In this document: positions 1-8,083 of the stretch, piece by piece
How positions within the stretch are numbered: position 1 is the first letter of the stretch
Layout: every line of letters begins with the position of its first letter
DNA from: Chryseolinea serpens
GTDB taxonomy: Bacteria; Bacteroidota; Bacteroidia; Cytophagales; Cyclobacteriaceae
Direction: 5' to 3'
DNA length: 64,000 nucleotides
NCBI RefSeq assembly: GCF_900129725.1
Contig: NZ_FQWQ01000001.1
Location: 3,038,001-3,102,000 of the forward strand
Notes under the pieces: generated by a model
Told to the model about the DNA's origin: nothing
The model's database searches: none
The model's input: only the letters and a program-made list of their open reading frames with translations
Translations under genes and position numbers: made by a program

Positions 1-580
1 ATCCGATCGCACTATTGGAAAAGCCAGTCGTATTTGAAAACAGCGATTTAAATCCAATTGCCGTATTGTAGGACCCCAAATTGTTCAATAAAGAATTCGT
101 TCCCGCGGCCGTATTGGCTGAACCAGAAACGTTGTAGAAAAGCGAAAAACTCCCCAAGGCCGTATTGTTTATTCCAGTTGTATTACTATAGAGTGCCGTA
201 TATCCAATGCCGCTATTATCTGTCCCTGTCGTATTTTTATACAACGAGTATGCGCCAATTCCTGAGTTGTCAGTTCCGCTGGTATTGAAGTAAAGGGATT
301 GGTATCCAACTGCAGAATTGAACGACGCCGTGGTGGTGGTAAAAAGAGCTTCCGACCCTATCGCCGTGTTTCGCTCACCCGTTGTTAAAGATCTCCCAGT
401 CGACTCGCCGAAAAAGGAGTTGTTTGCACTCGTACCTAACGCAGCATTTCCCGTGAAATATCCAAAGAAACTATTGTTCGTTCCCAAAGTACCTGAAGAG
501 GTCCCGTAGGGTGTTGTGGTTTGGGCCTTCAAGCCCACATAACAAAGTAATAACAGGGCAAGGATTTTAATTTTTTTCAT
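1..580 (-). CDS. Repeat-rich tail-fibre/adhesin head-type secreted protein (5' part, runs off window)
   Basis: The minus-strand frame opens with ATG at 580 and stays open to the window edge, so only the first 193 or so residues are visible. They begin with a signal peptide (MKKIKILALLLLCYVGLKAQ). About nine imperfect 17-residue repeats of the form N(T/S)AIGxxSLxxNTTGxx follow. In the DNA this shows as a 51-base period, for example the CCGTATTG word at 61, 112 and 163. Such repeats are typical of beta-helical head regions in Bacteroidota proteins that often end in a peptidase-S74/tail-fibre chaperone domain, but the C-terminus lies outside the window. The role, probably in adhesion or surface structure, is inferred. 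Confidence 0.8.
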   Translation of the reverse strand, partial: MKKIKILALLLLCYVGLKAQTTTPYGTSSGTLGTNNSFFGYFTGNAALGTSANNSFFGESTGRSLTTGERNTAIGSEALFTTTTASFNSAVGYQSLYFNTSGTDNSGIGAYSLYKNTTGTDNSGIGYTALYSNTTGINNTALGSFSLFYNVSGSANTAAGTNSLLNNLGSYNTAIGFKSLFSNTTGFSNSAIG

Positions 581-940
581 AATCATATTGGTTTAGTTAA
601 ACGATTTCCAAAACGATGTTTCCGAAACTCTCGTGAGCGCTGAGAGGCCTTCGGATTTTCCATAACTAATATACAATCCTTTTCCTGACTGAACGAGATT
701 CCAAATCTATTTCTATGTTAAGAAATCGCCTTGAAAAAGCAGAAATCATTGAACCAATAGCCCTTACCCTAGAGGTAAATCATTCTACAAATAACATATA
801 CGCTGTTCGACGTAGATCAAAATAACAAATACTAAATTGTTGCAGGCCATCACCAGTCTCTATTTTGGCCCTGTCTTTCTTCAACAGTTATTTTACACAT
901 TTTTTCTCTTGTTCGCTCTGGAAGGGATACAGACATTGAG
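581..940. other. Gene-free interval between the repeat protein and the glycosyltransferase operon
   Basis: This 360-base AT-rich interval contains no convincing coding frame. It must hold the minus-strand promoter of the repeat protein that starts at 580; a sequence read on the minus strand as TATATTAG near 666-674 is a possible -7 element, but no clear -33 partner is visible. The 941 end is the 3' side of the glycosyltransferase operon, and I see no strong terminator hairpin there. Confidence 0.5.
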
Positions 941-2086
941 TTATTTCCCAACATTTCCCTTAGATATCATTGAATCGATAAACAGACGATAATTTTCAGC
1001 CGCCCAATCGGCGTTATAGGATAGCACATATTGGCGGGCTTCTCTGCCCAGCATATTGTAGCGAAGAGGATCTGCAATTAACTGAAGGGTCCTTTCTGCT
1101 AATCCCTCAGCGTCGCCGGGAGCTGCTACAACGGCCAATCGCTCGCCGACATCAGCCAACATCCCTACAGCCGTGCCACAAACGACCACTCCGCTCGTCA
1201 TGGCCTCTTCCACCACGGCACAACTACCCTCAAAACGGGAAGTATGCAGGAGAATGTGAGCTTTTTGAAAACAGGCAGGTATTTTTTCCTGCGCTATGGC
1301 ACCTTCAAAGTCGACCAAGTTCTCAATGTTCAATGTTTCGAGCAATTGCCGAACACGGGGGATATTGTAGCCATCGCCAATCACCGTCAATCGGCAGGCA
1401 ACGCTTTTCGAAATGATGGAAAACGTCTTGAACATGGTCTCCTGATCCTTGATCGGGCTGAGATAGGCGATGTGAAGGAATTGAACCGGCAACGAAATTT
1501 CTCTTTGATGATAGGGGAATTTCTTGCTGTCTATTCCTAAAATCAGGGTATTGATCTTTCTCGTGGTGGGCAAACTACGCAAAGCAACTTCTTTTTGAAA
1601 ATCGGAAATCGTCACTAGTTCGTCGGTTTGTGCGCACACTCTTCTCGTGATCTCTGCCAGCCAGGGGATGATCAAATTTCCATGTCCAATATCCGGTAGG
1701 GCGGCTGCCTCACAGGCAATGAGTTGAACAACCAGTGGTTTGCGAATAAGTCTTCTTAACAGGAGGGCGTACCATCCTGTTGGGTATACGGAAACGGCGA
1801 ATATGATATCAAAGGGTCGAAACAGATGATCCCATGCGCATCGCAGTGTAAGGCAAAAATATTTTACCCGGCCAGGCAGGCGCCAACGTACCGGTTGTCT
1901 GACTTTTATCGCCGCAGGGATCTGTGTTGTATCAATTGGAACGTAAGAGTAATACACAATATCATACTGGAGTGACAATCTCTTAAACAAGTTTGCAACG
2001 ACGGGAACGCCCTGCCCCAGCGACCCGCCCCCCAGGACGCCGGTTCCTAATAATGCTATTCGCGGCTTTCGATTTGAAGCATTCAT
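941..2086 (-). CDS. Family-4-type glycosyltransferase (third gene of GT operon)
   Basis: This 381-residue GT-B fold protein would transfer a sugar from a nucleotide-sugar donor to a growing glycan at the cytoplasmic face. The glycine-rich N-terminus (GTGVLGGGSLGQGVP) and the C-terminal EGSCAVVEEAMTSG stretch, which contains the E-x7-E donor-binding motif, support family GT4. The start is four bases downstream of the stop of the preceding gene, so the two are probably co-transcribed and translationally coupled. It is clearly paralogous to that neighbour, sharing LPVQFLHIA, the KDQ(E/P)T block and the VCGTAVG block. Donor and acceptor cannot be assigned. Confidence 0.88.
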   Translation of the reverse strand: MNASNRKPRIALLGTGVLGGGSLGQGVPVVANLFKRLSLQYDIVYYSYVPIDTTQIPAAIKVRQPVRWRLPGRVKYFCLTLRCAWDHLFRPFDIIFAVSVYPTGWYALLLRRLIRKPLVVQLIACEAAALPDIGHGNLIIPWLAEITRRVCAQTDELVTISDFQKEVALRSLPTTRKINTLILGIDSKKFPYHQREISLPVQFLHIAYLSPIKDQETMFKTFSIISKSVACRLTVIGDGYNIPRVRQLLETLNIENLVDFEGAIAQEKIPACFQKAHILLHTSRFEGSCAVVEEAMTSGVVVCGTAVGMLADVGERLAVVAAPGDAEGLAERTLQLIADPLRYNMLGREARQYVLSYNADWAAENYRLFIDSMISKGNVGK

Positions 2087-2090
2087 AAAA

Positions 2091-3203
2091 TTATGACACG
2101 TAAAGATTTTTGGTATTCTCGGCTGTCCACTGAATGGAGTGGATCAGCGTCCATTGATGGGCCGCTTGTCGAATGTATGCCAATCTTTCCGGGTTTCGGA
2201 TGATCTTCAACGTTTCCTGCGCCAACGTCTGGTGGTCGCCGACGGGGACCGCAACACAACATTCCGGCAGATCGAACAGCAAACCAACCGCGGTACCGCA
2301 TACCAGCAGGCCGCTGCTCATGGCTTCCGTGACCACTTCGCTTTGTCCCTCCGACAAGGACGTATGCAAGAGTATATCGGCTTTTCTATATTGTTCCGGG
2401 AGTTGTTCATAGGGGATCAGGCCTCGAAATGTGACGTACTCAGAAATATTAAGGTCATTCGCCATCATTTTCAGTTGTTGTTCTCTTGCACCTTCGCCAA
2501 TGATGGTCAGGTGCGCGGGTGTTTCACTGACTATGCGGGCAAATGCGCGCAACAGGGTAGGTTGATCTTTGACTGGATGCAGATTAGCAATGTGAAGAAA
2601 TTGAACCGGAAGCTGAAGAGGCCTTTCCTGAAAATTGAAAAGCGAGGTATCGATACCCCAGGGCACAATGCGTATTGCTTTTCTCGCAATGCCCGCCTTC
2701 TGCAAATTGTTTACCAGATACTGTGTCAAGGCCATAACCTCACTGGCGTGACGGATGGTATACTGGCTTAACCATTTATAAAAAGGATTTAAAAGCTGCC
2801 CATAGTTGATCGACCGAAGACCAACGGCATCGCCACCCAATACGCTCACAATACTTTTGACGTTCAATATTTTTCCCAAGACAACCGCCAAAAAACCTCC
2901 CGGCAAAATCCAAAAGCCATGGATGACTACAAATTTCTTTTGCCGATGAGCTTTCCATAACGCCGCTATAGCCTTCACGCTTTTCAACCATGGATAGGGT
3001 GAGTACACATCAATGAGCTCAAAGCCTGAAGCGGTGTAATCGTCGTTGGTCTTATAAAGCTGAAATACTGTGATATTAAAATCGACTGCCAGCAACTTTA
3101 TGATCCGCTCAAGGACGGGAACGCCGATGTTGTTGCGACCCGTTCCGATACCTCCAGGAATAATGATCGCAACGTTTGGTTTATTTTCTTTTGTGGCCGT
3201 CAT
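2091..3203 (-). CDS. Family-4-type glycosyltransferase (second gene of GT operon)
   Basis: This 370-residue GT-B glycosyltransferase has an N-terminal IIIPGGIGTGRNNIGVPV segment and the C-terminal SEGQSEVVTEAMSSG block carrying E-x7-E. Its ATG overlaps the stop of the upstream gene by four bases (ATGA arrangement), a sign of translational coupling. The alignment with the downstream glycosyltransferase suggests a tandem duplication followed by divergence. Substrate unknown; a role in exopolysaccharide or lipopolysaccharide outer sugars is inferred from the three-GT operon. Confidence 0.88.
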   Translation of the reverse strand: MTATKENKPNVAIIIPGGIGTGRNNIGVPVLERIIKLLAVDFNITVFQLYKTNDDYTASGFELIDVYSPYPWLKSVKAIAALWKAHRQKKFVVIHGFWILPGGFLAVVLGKILNVKSIVSVLGGDAVGLRSINYGQLLNPFYKWLSQYTIRHASEVMALTQYLVNNLQKAGIARKAIRIVPWGIDTSLFNFQERPLQLPVQFLHIANLHPVKDQPTLLRAFARIVSETPAHLTIIGEGAREQQLKMMANDLNISEYVTFRGLIPYEQLPEQYRKADILLHTSLSEGQSEVVTEAMSSGLLVCGTAVGLLFDLPECCVAVPVGDHQTLAQETLKIIRNPERLAYIRQAAHQWTLIHSIQWTAENTKNLYVS

Positions 3204-4306
3204 GTTTCCTCCTGGATAATTTGCATTATTCTCCGTGCAATAGCATCGCAGGACAATGCCTCGTTAAATCTCTGCAATACTTTTTCAACCTCCTCGGCCC
3301 TGTTCAACGTCACGCCTCTTGCCAATGCGGATACCAGACCATCTTCATCGCCCGGCTCAAACAGCACACCCATCGCACCACGCTGGGTCATCATGCGGAA
3401 AGAGGGAATGTTTGTAAGGATGGGAATACATCCGCACGAAAGTGCCTCGCATACGGCAATGCCGGCACTTTCGTAGTGGGAGCTTGAAACTATAAAATCA
3501 GCACTGTTGTACCAATGCAGAAGCTCATCGTTTTCAACCTTGCCGACAAGAAAAACACGATGACCTGTGGAGCTCTCCGAAAGGATTTTTTTTAGCTGTC
3601 GCAATAATTCAACCGACTGATAAATCATGTAAAGTGACGCTCCTTCATGGCGATGGGCAAACCGCGTAAAGGCCCTGACCATGGTTTCGGGATCTTTGTT
3701 TTCATTCAGATTCCCGACCCATAGAAAAACATGCTTTCCGGTTGCCCTTGTCACTTGTCGGGCGATTTTTTTGTCCATGGGATAAAATGATGAGGATGCT
3801 GTCATTACTTCTTTTACTTTGGACGCGTTGCGTATCTGTTGCTTTGCCAGCCAATCGCTCGCGAGGTCTTGTGAAGCAAAAAGATAGGCATCGATATGCC
3901 GATCCGCCCAGCGTTGAAAAAAAATTCTGAGAACATCCCAAAACGGGCGTTCAGCATGATGTTGCGCTAAGATTTTTACGGCTTGTCCCAACTGCATTCG
4001 AAGCATAACCACTTGCCAGGGAAATATAAGCCCATGTACAATAACAACATCTGGCTGCAGGTTTTTTACAAATCGATTGAACCGAAATGGAAAACGCAGC
4101 GCCCACCGACTAAAATTTGGAAAATAATAGGATACGTTGTTTTTCTCTACGAACCCTTTGTATTGGATATTGTAAATAGCAACCGTTGAGGCATACGTGG
4201 CCATGTGGTGCAATACATGGGTCGTAAAGCTTATTCTTTTGAGCCATGCTTCCGGATCGCTGAAATTTGGCCGGGGAATGTTGTATGAAATATGAATGAT
4301 CTTCAC
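3200..4306 (-). CDS. Family-4-type glycosyltransferase (first gene of GT operon)
   Basis: This 368-residue protein is the promoter-proximal gene of the operon. The C-terminal half has the GT4 donor-site pattern YESAGIAVCEALSCG (E-x7-E) and a FLWVGNLNENKDPETM block, in which GNL.. K.P is typical of the family. The only plausible start is GTG at 4306, because no in-frame ATG occurs before the conserved N-terminus (MKIIHISYNIPRP). It is more distant from the other two glycosyltransferases than they are from each other. Confidence 0.85.
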   Translation of the reverse strand: MKIIHISYNIPRPNFSDPEAWLKRISFTTHVLHHMATYASTVAIYNIQYKGFVEKNNVSYYFPNFSRWALRFPFRFNRFVKNLQPDVVIVHGLIFPWQVVMLRMQLGQAVKILAQHHAERPFWDVLRIFFQRWADRHIDAYLFASQDLASDWLAKQQIRNASKVKEVMTASSSFYPMDKKIARQVTRATGKHVFLWVGNLNENKDPETMVRAFTRFAHRHEGASLYMIYQSVELLRQLKKILSESSTGHRVFLVGKVENDELLHWYNSADFIVSSSHYESAGIAVCEALSCGCIPILTNIPSFRMMTQRGAMGVLFEPGDEDGLVSALARGVTLNRAEEVEKVLQRFNEALSCDAIARRIMQIIQEET

Positions 4307-4718
4307 AAAGAATGGCTCGTTCTGTCTGGGGAGAAAGTAAATATAATTTTAAAATAATCGCATCACTAATAAAGTAACACATTGTTGTCTTCGGGTGTTA
4401 CGTCCACAAAAAGAATAGCGCATGGTGGCGCGAATGTTATACGGGACGTTGGGATTTTTATTCCCATAAGTCCAGGCGACAGACAATTTAGTGCCCTCAA
4501 ATCTCGGCCCCAGTGTCACAAAAAAAGTAACGCTTATCATCAAAGTGAACGGAGCGAAAATCTCTTGAAAAAAAACGACCTGTTTTGGTTTTTTCTACAC
4601 ATTTTGTTTTCACAGCCAGCCAACCTTTTCGTCCAATCAACCGTCCTGACGTTTTCAGGAAGGTCCGGACAGCACATAAATGCGTTTATAATCCTTATCT
4701 TCATTCACTTTTTTGCCT
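4307..4718. other. Divergent intergenic region between GT operon and radical SAM operon
   Basis: This 412-base AT-rich spacer separates two divergent operons and should contain both promoters. No intact gene is supported. A minus-strand stretch at about 4400-4540 reads like the last part of an outer-membrane protein and is listed separately. Two open frames on the plus strand have no coding-like composition and were not accepted. Confidence 0.5.
4349..4543 (-). pseudogene. Possible remnant of an outer-membrane beta-barrel C-terminus
   Basis: On the minus strand the frame reads LGPRFEGTKLSVAWTYG, a few residues, then YNIRATMRYSF, which looks like alternating beta-strands ending in the aromatic residue typical of outer-membrane barrels. 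Reading then continues through TGT, where a single change would give TGA, into unrelated residues. In the upstream direction the same frame soon meets a TAG, so no N-terminal part exists. I infer a decayed gene end with a lost stop codon. The evidence is composition and motif only. Confidence 0.3.
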
Positions 4719-6221
4719 ATGAAGAAAGTATTGTTTTTCAATCCCCGCGCAGGTCAGACGCTTAGGATCATTCCTAACGCCATCCTGGCTATTGCCGCCG
4801 CTGTGGAAGGTGTGGTGGACTATGCCGTGGTGGATGGCAACCGGGAACGCGATCCGTTGAAAAAGATCCTCGGCTACCTGGCGACGGGCGAATTCGGATT
4901 TTTTGCTTCTACTGTCATGCCCGGCCCGCAGTTGAAGCAAGCCATTCCCTTCACAAAGACCATCCGAAACCAATTTCCGGAGATCTGCATTATCTGGGGC
5001 GGCTATTTTGCTTCGAACCATCACCGCACCGTGATCCGGTCTGGGATGGTCGATGTCGTGGTGAATGGACCGGGCGACAAAGCCTTTCCCGCAGCCCTGA
5101 CCGCGCTGGCTGCCGGGCAATCACTGGAGCACATCGAGAACCTGGTCTATTTAAAAGATGGCGAAGTGTTCAAAACCAAGAAGGCGGCACTCTATGATCA
5201 GGATTCGCTGCCCGCATTGCCCTATGAGCGGTTGAATGATTTTTATTCGATAGAGGGATACCTGGGCAAGACTTTCCTGGGATCGCGCACGATCGCCTAC
5301 CACTCCAGCATCGGGTGCCCGTTCACCTGCTCTTTCTGCGGCGTGGTGCCCATCTTTGACGCACGGTGGAAAGGCAAGTCGGCGCAGGCGGTTTATCGCG
5401 ATCTGAAACATCTCAAGGAAACCTATGGCGGCAACGCCTTCCAGTTTCACGACAACAACTTCTTTGTTTCCGAAAAAAGGTCGGTTGAATTTGCCAAGCT
5501 CATCAAGCCCGAAAACATGAAGTGGTGGGCCGAGGGAAGGATCGACACGATGGACTACTTCACCGACGAGTCGCTGGCCACCATTGCCGACTCCGGATGC
5601 ACCATGATCTTCTTTGGTGCTGAGAGCGGCAACAACAAATTGCTGCACGACATGGACAAGGGTGGCAAACAAACCGGCGAAAAGATCAAGGCCTTTGCAA
5701 AACGGATTAGTCAATTCGGCATCATCCCGGAATATTCGTTTGTGCTGGGGCTGCCCGCGCCTACCGAACAGGAAGTTTGGCAGCAGATCTACGATGAGGT
5801 AGCTTTTATTAAGGAGATCAAGACCATCAATCCGGAAACCGAGATCGTCATCTACGTCTACACGCCGGTGCCCACGGAAGGATCGGCCTTGTATGCCGAG
5901 TCGGCGGCGCGGGGTTTCACATTTCCCGAAACGCTGGAAGAGTGGATGCAACCCCAGTGGCTCAACTTCGACCTCCACCGTGAGTTCCTCACGCCATGGC
6001 TCACGCCCGAAATGATCCGTTACATTCACGACTTCGAAACGGTGATGCACGCCCACTATCCGACGGTGAGCGACTACAAGCTTTCGGATCTGCAACGAAA
6101 AATGATACACGCATTTTCGTCTTTGCGCTATCGCATGAATATCTTTAGTCATCCTTACGAATTGAAAGCGCTTATGAAATATTGGCTTCGTTATCGTCAA
6201 CCCGAAATCCAGGGCATGTAA
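4719..6221 (+). CDS. B12-binding-domain radical SAM protein
   Basis: This 500-residue protein has an N-terminal Rossmann-like region (about residues 1-140) of the kind found in cobalamin-binding radical SAM enzymes, without a DxHxxG lower-ligand motif. A radical SAM core follows. The CxxxCxxC motif (GCPFTCSFCG) at about residues 200-207 binds the 4Fe-4S cluster and SAM. Known members methylate unactivated carbon or phosphorus or do other radical chemistry; the substrate here is unknown. ATG at 4719 is preferred over a TTG two codons earlier. It is the first gene of a three-gene operon and its stop overlaps the next start by one base (TAATG). Confidence 0.85.
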   Translation: MKKVLFFNPRAGQTLRIIPNAILAIAAAVEGVVDYAVVDGNRERDPLKKILGYLATGEFGFFASTVMPGPQLKQAIPFTKTIRNQFPEICIIWGGYFASNHHRTVIRSGMVDVVVNGPGDKAFPAALTALAAGQSLEHIENLVYLKDGEVFKTKKAALYDQDSLPALPYERLNDFYSIEGYLGKTFLGSRTIAYHSSIGCPFTCSFCGVVPIFDARWKGKSAQAVYRDLKHLKETYGGNAFQFHDNNFFVSEKRSVEFAKLIKPENMKWWAEGRIDTMDYFTDESLATIADSGCTMIFFGAESGNNKLLHDMDKGGKQTGEKIKAFAKRISQFGIIPEYSFVLGLPAPTEQEVWQQIYDEVAFIKEIKTINPETEIVIYVYTPVPTEGSALYAESAARGFTFPETLEEWMQPQWLNFDLHREFLTPWLTPEMIRYIHDFETVMHAHYPTVSDYKLSDLQRKMIHAFSSLRYRMNIFSHPYELKALMKYWLRYRQPEIQGM

Positions 6222-6880
6222 TGGCGTGGTGGTCCGGAAAAAAAGAGAGCGCGGTACTCTCGCCGTTGGAAGGATATAACCGGTGGGCCGTGTCGTATGC
6301 GGAAGAATCCAACCCGATAAAAAATGCCTCCGACCGATTCATCGGAAAATTCATGACCGGTCTCCACGACAAAAAATTTCTGGATGCGGGATGTGGCAAC
6401 GGAAAATTTTGCGTGGCGGCTCAGCAACAGGGTGCGGCTTTTGTTCAGGGCATTGATCTTTCCCCGGCCATGGTGACGTTGGCGCAGTTGCAATGTCCAT
6501 CGGGGGAGTTTCTTTGTGATGACCTCACTATCGTAAAATTGAGAAAGCAGCATTTCGACGTGATCGTTTGCGGCCTGGTGTTGGGTCACATCGAAAACCT
6601 GGATGCTGCGTTGGACAATTTATTGAACGCCTTGCACCCCGAGGGTGTCTTGCTGATCACCGACTTCCATCCCTTCCTCACGCTGCAACACGCCCGCCGC
6701 ACCTTTCACGACAAATCCTCAGGCCGTGTCTATGAGATCCGCCATCATCTGCATCTCTTTCAATCCTATTTTTCCTGCTTTGCCCGGCATGGGATGGCCG
6801 TTGATGTGCTGGAAGAACCCCACCACGAAAATACGCCGGTCGTTTTCGGCATGCGCGTCCGGAAAATGAGAAAGGATTGA
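6221..6880 (+). CDS. Class I SAM-dependent methyltransferase
   Basis: A 219-residue Rossmann-fold methyltransferase. Motif I is LDAGCGNGKF, followed by the acidic ribose-binding residue in GIDLSPAMV, and VIVCGLVLGHIENL corresponds to the motif IV region. The ATG at 6221 overlaps the stop of the radical SAM gene (TAATG), so translation is probably coupled. A TTG 13 codons upstream lies inside the radical SAM gene and is less likely. The next gene starts three bases after the stop. The methyl acceptor is unknown, but the context implies the same small molecule as the flanking enzymes. Confidence 0.87.
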   Translation: MAWWSGKKESAVLSPLEGYNRWAVSYAEESNPIKNASDRFIGKFMTGLHDKKFLDAGCGNGKFCVAAQQQGAAFVQGIDLSPAMVTLAQLQCPSGEFLCDDLTIVKLRKQHFDVIVCGLVLGHIENLDAALDNLLNALHPEGVLLITDFHPFLTLQHARRTFHDKSSGRVYEIRHHLHLFQSYFSCFARHGMAVDVLEEPHHENTPVVFGMRVRKMRKD

Positions 6881-6883
6881 CGT

Positions 6884-8065
6884 ATGGAGATCCTGCTAAA
6901 AAACGTTCGCTGGAACATCAACGATCAAATGCTGGCCGGCGATATTCGGATCGCACGAGGAATGATCGATGCCGTGAGTGATCAGATCGCACCCGAGAAA
7001 GGTGAAATCGTGCTGGAGTTCTCCGGGCACTTTGTATATCCCGGGTTGATCAATGCACACGATCACCTGGAGATGAATCTCTACCCACGGCTGGGGTCTC
7101 CTCCCCATGCCAGCTATGTGGATTGGTCGCGGAGTATTTATAAACCTGATCAGTCGCCCGTCAGGGAAATTGAAAAGGTTGACAAGCAAGACCGGCTTTT
7201 GTGGGGCGGAATAAAAAATCTCATCAGTGGCGTGACCACGGTGGCCCATCACAATCCCTGGGACAGGACTTTTGAAAAGGATCTTTTTCCAGTGAACGTT
7301 GTAAAAAAAATGACGTGGGCCCATTCGCTGGCGTTTGGCAAAAACATAACAAGTGATTTTCCAAAAGACGCCTCAACACCTTTCATTATTCACGCCGCCG
7401 AAGGAACCGACGCCGACGCATTCGAGGAAATAAAAAAACTGGATGCATTGGGTGTACTCAAATCCAATACGGTGCTCGTGCATGGCATCGCGTTGCACGA
7501 TGCAGACTTGACCCTGATCAAAGCGCGGAACGCTTCCATCGTATGGTGCCCGGCATCCAACCTTTTCATGTTCGACAAAACGGCTGCGATAAAAAAATTA
7601 AAAGATTTCGCCCTCATCGGTCTTGGAACAGATTCCACGATGACCGGGTCGCCCACCTTGCTGCATGAAATGCTGGTGGCCGCACAAACCCCGGAAGCGA
7701 CCAGGAACGAAATTTATGCCATGGTCACCGACAGCGGTGCCTCCATTCTAAAAATGCCACGACCTCTATTAGCGCCACGTCAACCGGCAAATCTCTTCGT
7801 GGCACCGGCCCTGAAAGAAAATTATGTGGACAATCTCTTCTGCATTACACCTGCCGACATTGGAGCAACAATCCTGAATGGCGTTCTCCGTAGCGTTGAC
7901 GCTTCCGTTTCCTCCGAACAGAAATTTTGCAAAAACACCTTTTCGATCGATGGCCAGGTCAAGCGCACCGACGTGCCGGTTGCTGAATTAAAGAAACGCA
8001 TTGAAAAAAAGGCAGGCGCCAAAATTCTTGAACAGAATCCATTGTGGAGACTTGTTGAGGTTTGA
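6884..8065 (+). CDS. Metal-dependent amidohydrolase (ATZ/TRZ-like)
   Basis: This 393-residue protein has the full metal-site pattern of the amidohydrolase superfamily: His59-x-His61 in NAHDHLEMN, His170 with Glu173 in HAAEGTD, His200 in VLVHGIALH and Asp250 in GLGTDST. WCPASNLFMF is typical of the ATZ/TRZ and deaminase branch. It is expected to hydrolyse a C-N or C-Cl bond, or deaminate a ring. It is the last gene of the radical SAM/methyltransferase operon, three bases after the methyltransferase, and converges on another radical SAM gene 18 bases away. The substrate is not assigned. Confidence 0.85.
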   Translation: MEILLKNVRWNINDQMLAGDIRIARGMIDAVSDQIAPEKGEIVLEFSGHFVYPGLINAHDHLEMNLYPRLGSPPHASYVDWSRSIYKPDQSPVREIEKVDKQDRLLWGGIKNLISGVTTVAHHNPWDRTFEKDLFPVNVVKKMTWAHSLAFGKNITSDFPKDASTPFIIHAAEGTDADAFEEIKKLDALGVLKSNTVLVHGIALHDADLTLIKARNASIVWCPASNLFMFDKTAAIKKLKDFALIGLGTDSTMTGSPTLLHEMLVAAQTPEATRNEIYAMVTDSGASILKMPRPLLAPRQPANLFVAPALKENYVDNLFCITPADIGATILNGVLRSVDASVSSEQKFCKNTFSIDGQVKRTDVPVAELKKRIEKKAGAKILEQNPLWRLVEV

Positions 8066-8083
8066 TCTCAGAAAAAAAATTGA

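Noticed and set aside
4382-4765. 127-codon plus-strand frame in the spacer before the radical SAM operon
   Set aside because: It runs into the radical SAM gene out of frame and has no coding-like sequence.
5151-6200. Long open frame (349 codons) antisense to the B12-domain radical SAM gene
   Set aside because: It mirrors the codon structure of the real gene on the other strand, shows no domain or motif, and would overlap it completely.
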